From Pontibacter anaerobius (GTDB taxonomy: Bacteria; Bacteroidota; Bacteroidia; Cytophagales; Hymenobacteraceae), in contig NZ_JAPFQO010000009.1 of the NCBI RefSeq assembly GCF_026241195.1, positions 1-64,000 of the forward strand: 64,000 nt of DNA. Reading direction: 5' to 3'. Shown in pieces: positions 57,400-64,000 of the stretch; within the stretch, counting starts at the first letter, position 1, and each line of letters begins with the position of its first letter. The notes beneath the pieces were generated by a model that saw only the letters and a list, made by a program, of their open reading frames with translations, was not told the DNA's origin and searched no databases. The translations under genes and the position numbers were made by a program.

Positions 57400-58797
57400 C
57401 TATGCAATAAACACCGGCTCGGGCTTTGGCACCTGCAGGTGGTCAAGTATCAAGTCGAACACATCCACGGCCTGTACTTCCTGTGGCATATCCTTTTTAT
57501 ACTTTGTGAGCAGCAGTGGCCACTCATTCTTATCTTCCGGAATGCGGCCATGCGAGCCTTTCACCAGTGTGGCATCCAGCGGAATAATATCGAGCACGGT
57601 ACGGAAGCCCAGCTTTTTACGAAGCAGCTTACCGGCCACCAGCGGCAGTGGGAATTTAATTTTAGGGTCGATGAACAGCTCCACGGGGTCGTAGCCAGGC
57701 TTTTTGTGGATGTCTACCATGCGGGCGTAGTCTGGTGCCTTTTTATCGTCGAGCCAGAAGTAATACGTGAACCAGGCATTGGCTTTGGCCACCACTACCA
57801 GCTCGCCGCAGCGCTCGTGCGCCAGTCTGTATTTGTAGCGTTCTTTACCCTCGAGTACTTCTTCCACCCCATCAACCTGTTGCAGCATTTGTTTTACCTC
57901 CGATACTTTAGCAGCGTCTTTTACATATACATGCGCCACCTGGTGGTCGGCTACAGCAAAAGCTTTACTCATGGCCATGTCCAGCAGTTCCGTTCCGCGT
58001 TCCACACGCACGTGCAGGTAGCCCTTTTCGCGCAACACCCGGTTTAGGTGCACCGGCTGGTTTACGTCCGAGATGCCGTACTCCGACAGCACCATTACCT
58101 GCGCACCTTTGGCCTCATAGAAGGCAATCAGGTCGCCGGCTACCGCATCTATCTCCTGCAGGTCTTTGGCAATGCGCGGGTCCGACGGGCCGATGCGTTG
58201 CAGGTTGTAGTCGAGGTGGGGGAGGTAGATGAGCGTGAGCGTGGGGTTGTACAGGTTATCGGTTATCTTACTTGCATCGGCTATCCACTTACTGGATTTA
58301 ATAGATGTTTTTGGGCCCCAGTAGCTGAACAGCGGAAAAGTGCCCAGCTCTGCCTGCAGCTTGTCGCGCAGGTCGGCGGGTTGGGTATAGCAGTCGGGCA
58401 GTTTACGGCCGTCGGCCAGGTATTGCGGGCGCGGGGTTAAAGTATAATCGGCAGTGGTGTTCATGTTGTACCACCAGCCCATGTTGGCCACGGTAAAGTT
58501 TGGGTCGGCCGCTTTCGCTATTTCCCATACTTTGGGTGCCTGCACCAGCTTATTCGATTGCCGCCACAGCTTCACCTCATCCTCATCCCTAAAGTACCAG
58601 CCGTTGCCTACTATGCCGTGTTCCTCGGGCCACTTGCCGGTGAGGTAAGAAGACTGCGCCGTACAGGTTACCGCCGGAAGCACCGGTTTTATACTTGTCT
58701 GCTGTGCCGCAGCGGCCCATTTTGCCAGAAAAGGCGTGTTTTTACCGATCAGCGATTTCGTCAGCCCGACGATGTTCAGGACTACCGTTTTCTGCAT
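57400..58797 (-). CDS. eboF: EboF, nucleotide pyrophosphatase/phosphodiesterase-family protein
   Basis: 465 residues. An alkaline-phosphatase-superfamily enzyme of the ebo cluster. Recognisable strings: VVLNIVGLTKSLIGKNTPFL, the nucleophile Thr in LPAVTCTAQSSYLTG, WPEEHGIVGNGWYFRD, GWWYNMNTTADYTLTPRP and IYLPHLDYNLQRIGPSD, which carries metal-binding Asp/His. There is no signal peptide. Its start overlaps the eboE end by 56 nt. It is the last gene of the operon, with a terminator after it. The phosphorylated substrate is not known. Confidence 0.93.
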   Translation of the reverse strand: MQKTVVLNIVGLTKSLIGKNTPFLAKWAAAAQQTSIKPVLPAVTCTAQSSYLTGKWPEEHGIVGNGWYFRDEDEVKLWRQSNKLVQAPKVWEIAKAADPNFTVANMGWWYNMNTTADYTLTPRPQYLADGRKLPDCYTQPADLRDKLQAELGTFPLFSYWGPKTSIKSSKWIADASKITDNLYNPTLTLIYLPHLDYNLQRIGPSDPRIAKDLQEIDAVAGDLIAFYEAKGAQVMVLSEYGISDVNQPVHLNRVLREKGYLHVRVERGTELLDMAMSKAFAVADHQVAHVYVKDAAKVSEVKQMLQQVDGVEEVLEGKERYKYRLAHERCGELVVVAKANAWFTYYFWLDDKKAPDYARMVDIHKKPGYDPVELFIDPKIKFPLPLVAGKLLRKKLGFRTVLDIIPLDATLVKGSHGRIPEDKNEWPLLLTKYKKDMPQEVQAVDVFDLILDHLQVPKPEPVFIA

Positions 58798-60049
58798 TGT
58801 TGGAGTTGTTAATGTTTTGTAGAACCCACTCCAGCTCCCGCTGGATGGATGTTGACAAATCTTTCTTGATTTCTTTAGGGAGTACCTCCCAGGTATAGGT
58901 TTCGACCTCCAGGTGCTGGGTTACCGGGTCCTGCTGCAGCAAAAGCAACACTTTTGCCACATCCTCCTGGGTAGACTGCAAACCGTTGTACTGTTCGGTA
59001 AAGAGCGGCACATGGAAGTGCGTACGCCACTCTTCGGCACCGGGCTTGCGGATGTGCTGCAGCGCAAAGGTCAGGTCGGGGTACTGCGTCAGCTTGCCGT
59101 CTTTGTCTTTCTCCACCACCTGGTGCAGGTAAGTATCCTCGGCTAAAGTAGCCATGGTCTCAGCTATCTCACTGCGTGTCTCCACGTCCTCGGGAAGTGT
59201 GCTTTTAAGTGCGGCGCTGAGCTGAATCTTGCCAATTTTAATGCCAGCATGTTTCAACTTGGCAAATGCTTCGGCAGGCTTCTCGTAAGCCAGCGCGAAG
59301 TGGCAGACATCGTAGCACAGCTGCAGGTGCCTGTATATGGCTTCAGTCGCCTCCTCCTTTGGCAGGCTCAGCTCCTCCTGCAGGTGCTGCATGCCCTTCG
59401 GCAGCAGCCACTCCTGGTAATAGTTGATCACCTCCCTCGAGTTTTCCAGCAGCCCGTCTGGCTCCGGCTCTATGTCGATGTGGATGATCTTACCGGTTTC
59501 CTCTTTCAGCTTGACGAGCTCCGCCACCAGTTTCACCAGGTTTTGGGTTGCTTGTGTATACGTAGCTTTTACTTTCTGCTCATCCTCCTCCAGCAGCCAG
59601 GGTTTATAAGAGAGAGGGGAGGTGGAAATGCCGCCTTCCATGCCCTCGGGCAGCAGCTCAGCCAGGATGCGGGCCAGCCGCAAAGTATAATCCAGCCGGT
59701 CCTGGGTCGTCCAATCGGGTTTGTGCACGTGGTCCTTCACTGCCTGGTGGTGAAAGCCTCCGTACGGGAAGCCGTTCATGGTAAACACATAGAGCCCTTG
59801 ATCCTGCAGCCAACGCTTAAACTCCTGCAGCCGGCTTGTATCCTCCTGTAGTTCCTCGCTCGCCTTATTTGAAAGGCGCAGACCTATTCCAAGTGGTTTA
59901 TCCGGTGAGATTTCCTTTTTTAGCGGCGGGAAGTATGTTTTCAGGTTCTGAAAAACCTCATTCCAGCTTTCGCCGGGATGGATGTTGGTGCAGTAAGTAA
60001 GATGATACCCTTTGTCCAGAAACATGTTCAGGTGTATTAGGTGAGACAT
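58742..60049 (-). CDS. eboE: EboE, TIM-barrel metabolite-traffic protein
   Basis: 435 residues from 60049; a second ATG at 60025 (MFLDKGYHLTYCTNIHPGESW) is possible. It is a xylose-isomerase-like TIM barrel in which HIDIEPEPDGLLENSREV and LCYDVCHFALAYEKP are the probable metal-binding strands. The start block HLTYCTNIHPGESW is the EboE signature I recognise. It lies 33 nt after eboD and overlaps eboF. Confidence 0.93.
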   Translation of the reverse strand: MSHLIHLNMFLDKGYHLTYCTNIHPGESWNEVFQNLKTYFPPLKKEISPDKPLGIGLRLSNKASEELQEDTSRLQEFKRWLQDQGLYVFTMNGFPYGGFHHQAVKDHVHKPDWTTQDRLDYTLRLARILAELLPEGMEGGISTSPLSYKPWLLEEDEQKVKATYTQATQNLVKLVAELVKLKEETGKIIHIDIEPEPDGLLENSREVINYYQEWLLPKGMQHLQEELSLPKEEATEAIYRHLQLCYDVCHFALAYEKPAEAFAKLKHAGIKIGKIQLSAALKSTLPEDVETRSEIAETMATLAEDTYLHQVVEKDKDGKLTQYPDLTFALQHIRKPGAEEWRTHFHVPLFTEQYNGLQSTQEDVAKVLLLLQQDPVTQHLEVETYTWEVLPKEIKKDLSTSIQRELEWVLQNINNSNNAENGSPEHRRADEIADR

Positions 60050-60082
60050 CGGCAGCCCACAAGCGAGCTGCCATCTCTATGT

Positions 60083-61261
60083 TTATACTTGTGAGAGCGG
60101 TTGTGGTTGGTGTTTTTTCTGCAGATAGCTCACCGCCTGCCGCACCAGTTCCTCGTCCATCTCGTGCACCTCCTGGCCTACGCCTAGTTTGCTCAGCAGC
60201 ATGATGGTGAGTTGCCCGCCCAGGTGCTCCCGGAACTCCCGCAGGCCCTGCACTACCGATAGTTGCCCATCAGCCTCCTGCTGTGCCAGCTCCGGCACAA
60301 ACAGGCGGAAGCCCAGTTCCTGCAGCAGGGAGAGCACATCATCGCGCTCCGTGGCAGGGATCATTCCTTTCAGGTGCGAGTAAATCACATCCAAGGCAAT
60401 GCCGATGGCTACCGCCTCTCCGTGGCGCAGGCTATACTTGGTTAGTTGCTCCAGCTTGTGTGCGGCCCAATGCCCGAAGTCCAAAGGCCGGGAAGAGCCC
60501 ATCTCAAACGGGTCGAGGCCGCCGATGTGCTCCACGTGCAGCTCGGCGCAGCGGTGGATAAGTTTTTGCATGGCAGCCATGTCGCGGCTAACCAGCTTTC
60601 GGGCATCGTGTTTTATACTTTGGTAAAAATGGATGTCTTTGATGAGGGCCACTTTTATAGCCTCCGAGATGCCGGAGCGCCAGTCGCGGTCTTCCAGGGA
60701 GAGCAGAAAATCGCTGTCGTTTAGCACGGCAAACGGCGGGGCAAACGTGCCCAAAAAGTTCTTTTTGCCAAACGCATTCACGCTGTTCTTCACACCCACT
60801 CCCGAATCGTTCTGGGAAAGTACGGTAGTGGGGATGCGGATATGGCGGATCCCCCGATGGGCAACGGCAGCGGCAAAACCGGCCAGGTCAAGTATGGCAC
60901 CGCCCCCAATGGCTATCAGGTAGGAGTGGCGGCAAACACCAAACGCATTGACAGCGGAAAGTATGGTTTGCAGGTGCTCCGGGTTATTTTTGGATTCCTC
61001 GCCTCCGGGCAGTATGAGCGGTTCCTCTGCCAGTTGGAGGGTATCGGCATGGGCTGCGGCAAAAGTATGGATCTGCTCCAGCAACTGCGGGTGAGCCTTG
61101 GCCACGCCACTGTCTATCACAAACAGGGCCTTGCGTGGCGAAGTGGCCTTATCCTGGGCCAGCACCTCCGGTAGCAGGTTGTTCTCCGGGCTAAAAAGCC
61201 CTTCTGTAAAGTATACCCCATACCTGAACGGTACTGCAAAATTCTGTTCTATCGTCTTCAT
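60083..61261 (-). CDS. eboD: EboD, sugar-phosphate cyclase (3-dehydroquinate-synthase-like)
   Basis: About 392 residues from the ATG at 61261 (MKTIEQNFAVPFRYG). The superfamily blocks are intact: GGEESKNN, IAIGGGAILDLAGFAAAVAHRGI, RIPTTVLSQNDSGVGVKNSVN, zinc ligands Glu in SGISEAIKVAL, His in LDFGHWAAHKLE and His in RHGEAVAIGIA. It cyclises a sugar phosphate. In ebo clusters it is not the housekeeping dehydroquinate synthase and groups near valiolone-type cyclases. Product unknown. Confidence 0.93.
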   Translation of the reverse strand: MKTIEQNFAVPFRYGVYFTEGLFSPENNLLPEVLAQDKATSPRKALFVIDSGVAKAHPQLLEQIHTFAAAHADTLQLAEEPLILPGGEESKNNPEHLQTILSAVNAFGVCRHSYLIAIGGGAILDLAGFAAAVAHRGIRHIRIPTTVLSQNDSGVGVKNSVNAFGKKNFLGTFAPPFAVLNDSDFLLSLEDRDWRSGISEAIKVALIKDIHFYQSIKHDARKLVSRDMAAMQKLIHRCAELHVEHIGGLDPFEMGSSRPLDFGHWAAHKLEQLTKYSLRHGEAVAIGIALDVIYSHLKGMIPATERDDVLSLLQELGFRLFVPELAQQEADGQLSVVQGLREFREHLGGQLTIMLLSKLGVGQEVHEMDEELVRQAVSYLQKKHQPQPLSQV

Positions 61262-61320
61262 AACCGGGGGCAAATATTATTCAATAAGTGTAAGTGTTAT
61301 GCCGTATTTCTATATACGCA

Positions 61321-62229
61321 TCAGGTAACCGCAAAGCTTTTAGCAATGTAGATGGAAACCGGCAACAGCAGCAGTACAACCAGGCCGTACTGCCAACCGG
61401 CAAAGCCAGCGGCTATACTTGCGTTCATCACGATCAGGGCCAGGATGCCGGCCTTCACAGCTTTGATAATAAGCCTGGGCTCTTTGGCCGGCATGGCTTT
61501 AATGAGCGGCGGAAAGATAAGGAAAGCAAACAGCACCAGGAACGGCAGGCTGTACAGCAGGTTAAACTGCGGCAGCAGCGCCAGGCTCATGATGCCGGCA
61601 AACACCAGCACATACATCAGCACGGCGCCTTTTAAAGCGGCGGTGTTTCCCCCGTGCACTTCCCCACGGCTTACCATGGTAATGGCAGAGATGTACACGA
61701 TAGGTATAAGGGCGATAAACCAGAGTTCCTCCACAGCGGCGGGTATGGCGCTAACGCCCAGCAGCAGGTTGCCGCCACGGCAGGCCCCCATGTTTACCGG
61801 CCCCAGTAAAGTATGGTGCTTGCCTTTCCAGTCGTAAAGAAGGGCGAGCAGGGCCACAGCCAGCGCAATAACGGCGCTGACAACCGAAACCTGCCAGGCC
61901 GCTAAAATACCCCCCAGCAGCAGTACAGCGCCAAGTATGGCAGCGCCGGTTATACTTGCCTTTCCGCTCGGGATGGGCCGCTCCGGGCGCTCTACGCGGT
62001 CCAGGTCGGCATCGAACACATCGTTGAAAACCACGCCGCCCCCGTAAAGGCCGATAGTAGCCAGTACGAGCCAGCCCAGCAAGTATAAATTGCCAGACTC
62101 AAACCCATTCTCCCAGAGTTGCAGCGACAGCAGAGCGCCTGAGGCAGCGTAACCCAGCATGATATCGGCCACAGCGGTCACGATATTGGCCGGGCGCATC
62201 AGGCGCAGGTAAGCTTTAAGTGTACTCAT
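61321..62229 (-). CDS. eboC: EboC, UbiA-family membrane protein
   Basis: 302 residues with about nine membrane helices. The N-terminus MSTLKAYLRLMRPANIVTAVAD is typical UbiA. The first acidic motif is intact (FNDVFDADLDRVERPERPIPSG). Where the second DxxxD motif of prenyltransferases would be, I see TMVSRGEVHGGN instead. Known: EboC is grouped with UbiA prenyltransferases. It lies 3 nt after eboB and 59 nt before eboD. Confidence 0.92.
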   Translation of the reverse strand: MSTLKAYLRLMRPANIVTAVADIMLGYAASGALLSLQLWENGFESGNLYLLGWLVLATIGLYGGGVVFNDVFDADLDRVERPERPIPSGKASITGAAILGAVLLLGGILAAWQVSVVSAVIALAVALLALLYDWKGKHHTLLGPVNMGACRGGNLLLGVSAIPAAVEELWFIALIPIVYISAITMVSRGEVHGGNTAALKGAVLMYVLVFAGIMSLALLPQFNLLYSLPFLVLFAFLIFPPLIKAMPAKEPRLIIKAVKAGILALIVMNASIAAGFAGWQYGLVVLLLLPVSIYIAKSFAVT

Positions 62230-62232
62230 GCC

Positions 62233-63174
62233 TTAGCGAACAATATTAGACTCCAGGTCGCCGGAGGCTGCCACATCGCCAACCACTGGTGTCTGGCCGC
62301 CTCTAAGCACAGAGTTATCTGAAAATTTCTCGCGTTGATCTACGGTAGTTCCCTGCAGCCAGTCCGACTCATGCATCTGGCCGCTTTTGCCGAAGGAGTC
62401 AAGAGCGTTCTGGTAGCAGGTTTTGCGCACATTCTCAAGGCTGATGCCGCGCTCCAGCATCAGGGAAGCGGTTTTAGGAACCGACAGCGGATCACTTACG
62501 CCCCAATCGGCAGAGCTGTTCACGATGATGCGCTCTGAGCCATATTGTTTCACGATCTCCACCATGCGCTCGTTGCCCATTTTGGAGTTCGGGTAGATGG
62601 TGAAGGCGGCCCAGAAGCCTCTGTCCAGCACATCTTTCACGGTTTCCTCGTTGTTATGGTCAATCACCACCATATCCGGGGCAATTCCGTGCTCCAGGCA
62701 CACTTCCATACTTTTGATCGTGCCGGCTTTCTTATCGCGGTGCGGGGTGTGTACCTGCACCGGCATGTTCACCTCCTTGGCCAATTCCAGTTGAGCCCTG
62801 AAGTACTTGTCCTCAATTGGCGTCTGGTCGTCGTAGCCGATCTCACCAACGCCTACCACACCCTCTTTGCACACAAACAGCGGCAGCAGCTCCATCACCT
62901 GCTCCGCCAGCGGCTCGTTGTTGGCCTCTTTAGAGTTCAGGCCGATGGTGCAGTAGTGCTTAATGCCGAACTGGCTTGCCCGGAAGCGCTCCCAACCTAC
63001 CAGGCTGCTGAAGTAATCTTTAAAAGACCCGGCCTCGGTGCGTGGCTGGCCCAGCCAGAAAGCGGGTTCGATTATGGCCACAATGCCTGCCTGGCGCATA
63101 CGCTCATAATCGTCGGTGGTGCGGGAGGTCATGTGGATATGCGGATCTATGAGCATCAGGTTATGCGTGTTCAT
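62233..63174 (-). CDS. eboB: EboB, TatD-family metal-dependent hydrolase
   Basis: About 313 residues from the ATG at 63174 (MNTHNLMLIDPHIHMTSR); an upstream start at 63228 is also open. TIM-barrel amidohydrolase-type metal ligands: His-x-His in IDPHIHM, Glu in GVGEIGYDD, His in PVQVHTPHRD, His in VVIDHNNEE and Asp in NSSADWG. The enzyme is expected to hydrolyse a phosphoester or amide in the cytoplasm. The reaction in the ebo pathway is not known. Confidence 0.93.
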   Translation of the reverse strand: MNTHNLMLIDPHIHMTSRTTDDYERMRQAGIVAIIEPAFWLGQPRTEAGSFKDYFSSLVGWERFRASQFGIKHYCTIGLNSKEANNEPLAEQVMELLPLFVCKEGVVGVGEIGYDDQTPIEDKYFRAQLELAKEVNMPVQVHTPHRDKKAGTIKSMEVCLEHGIAPDMVVIDHNNEETVKDVLDRGFWAAFTIYPNSKMGNERMVEIVKQYGSERIIVNSSADWGVSDPLSVPKTASLMLERGISLENVRKTCYQNALDSFGKSGQMHESDWLQGTTVDQREKFSDNSVLRGGQTPVVGDVAASGDLESNIVR

Positions 63175-63276
63175 ATAGTAATGGGTTTGGGTTGGAATGT
63201 GATTTATACTATGCGTGGAGTTAACCATGCACCTATAACGAGCTACAAGTAAAGTTAGCGCGAAAAAGTATGGCTT

Positions 63277-64000
63277 CTAAGCCAGTTGCAGGTTTTTTTC
63301 GCCGATGTGGTTCCAGGTTATCTCCCCGTTCTCTACCCGTGCCTTCAGCTGCGGGTGCGCATTAAGTAGTTCTTTGGCTGTGGAGCTGTTGCTTTGGGCA
63401 CAGGCCAGAGCGGCTGCTTCCTGCTCCAACTCATTAGGCTGCGAGAAAAGTTTCTGAATATCGGCAAGCAGCACCTCATCTATAAAAGGCCCGACAGGGC
63501 GCCAAAGTTCCGGTGACACGGGCCGACCGGCCGCCCAGCGCTCGTGGGCATAGTCAGAAAGTATGCGTGCCAGCTTGGCGTTGCTGCGTTTCTCTATGCC
63601 ATAGATGCGGAAGATGGGCTTGCCCACAAACAGCGTTTTAAGAACCATGTTGTTCCAGGCATCCTCTTCCATGTAATCGGCAGGGTAGGGGTTGTTGAGC
63701 GCTACGGCCTCAAACACATCGCCCATGTTGGTGCGGAACCCCTCGGCGGCGCGCATCCTGAAAAGTTCAGGGTGCGGCAGCAGTGGCAGGGCCGCATACA
63801 GTGCCACCTGTTCCCCCATATCGGCGGTGTTAAACAGCGTTTCTATCTGTTTCTGGAAAGCCTGGGCATCCTGGTGGGGCAGCGAAAGTAGAAGCAGGGT
63901 ACGTGCGGCCTGGGCGGCGCTCCAATGGCCCGGGTTAAAGCCCGGCCTTATGGTATCAGCCTTTTCCTGCTCCTGCTGCGATAGCTGCAGCTGCTCTTTG
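63277..64000 (-). CDS. eboA: EboA domain protein, 5' end beyond the window
   Basis: About 241 C-terminal residues are visible. The frame stays open to the right edge (first visible residues KEQLQLSQQEQEKADTIRPG), so the start lies outside. It is helical, with RPGFNPGHWSAAQAARTLLLLSLP, AALPLLPHPELFRMRAAEGFRTNMGDVFEAVALNNPYPADY and a GEKNLQLA end, which I recognise as EboA. No catalytic motif is visible. It is upstream of eboB in the conserved order A-B-C-D-E-F. Confidence 0.9.
   Translation of the reverse strand, partial: KEQLQLSQQEQEKADTIRPGFNPGHWSAAQAARTLLLLSLPHQDAQAFQKQIETLFNTADMGEQVALYAALPLLPHPELFRMRAAEGFRTNMGDVFEAVALNNPYPADYMEEDAWNNMVLKTLFVGKPIFRIYGIEKRSNAKLARILSDYAHERWAAGRPVSPELWRPVGPFIDEVLLADIQKLFSQPNELEQEAAALACAQSNSSTAKELLNAHPQLKARVENGEITWNHIGEKNLQLA

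Overview
The window looks like a chromosomal segment of a Cytophagales bacterium, most likely Hymenobacteraceae and Pontibacter-like. Evidence: a SusC/SusD polysaccharide locus, a surface protein with a type IX secretion C-terminal domain, a Y_Y_Y-domain regulator with a LuxR-type helix-turn-helix, a complete ebo cluster, and no Shine-Dalgarno-like signals. The genus is inferred from gene content and feel, not from a marker gene. No tRNA, rRNA, CRISPR array, phage or intact transposon was seen.

Layout. (1) 168-6076: thioredoxin (-); a four-gene operon with an unknown small protein, an integral membrane protein, a HisKA_3-type kinase and a receiver-only response regulator; an HNH protein; pncB (-); an unknown conserved protein. 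(2) 6077-10156: xseA-xseB (-) bracketed by inverted copies of a dispersed repeat, then a long leader with a promoter candidate, a SAM-I riboswitch, an unannotated 47-codon ORF ending in MRTTMCVMRGCCC and a strong hairpin. (3) 10157-17220: metY-metX-hom (+), a lipoprotein built of protease-propeptide-like units, and lysC-lysA (-); together these are the methionine and lysine arms of the aspartate pathway. (4) 17377-21786: a 1469-residue secreted repeat protein. (5) 22209-28497: biotin genes bioB-bioF-bioD-bioA (-) followed by a beta-ketoacyl synthase; no bioC or bioH is present. (6) 28735-30323: a DUF4349-type lipoprotein and an unknown protein. (7) 30546-54014: a polysaccharide utilisation locus: membrane-anchored regulator, SusC, SusD, three GH144-like glucanases, two GH43-like proteins, an SGNH hydrolase, a GH3 beta-glucosidase, a sulfatase with its own formylglycine-generating enzyme, and a CE1-like esterase. 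The enzyme set points to a beta-1,2-glucan, perhaps substituted or sulfated. (8) 54312-57322: a thioredoxin-like / ApbE / DUF4266 / DUF3570 operon, probably an envelope flavinylation or redox unit. (9) 57400-64000: the ebo cluster, eboA (cut by the right edge) through eboF, in the canonical order and transcribed leftwards.

Two window-wide patterns stand out. The heptamer AAGTATA/TATACTT occurs far more often than chance in genes and spacers on both strands (23 copies by hand count in the first 10 kb, about 1.2 expected). The longer spacers carry clusters of short perfect hairpins with GGA-containing loops that resemble REP elements. The most novel-looking single item is the SAM riboswitch followed immediately by a small ORF with a Met/Cys-rich end; it suggests dual sensing of S-adenosylmethionine and of charged Met/Cys tRNA upstream of methionine biosynthesis.
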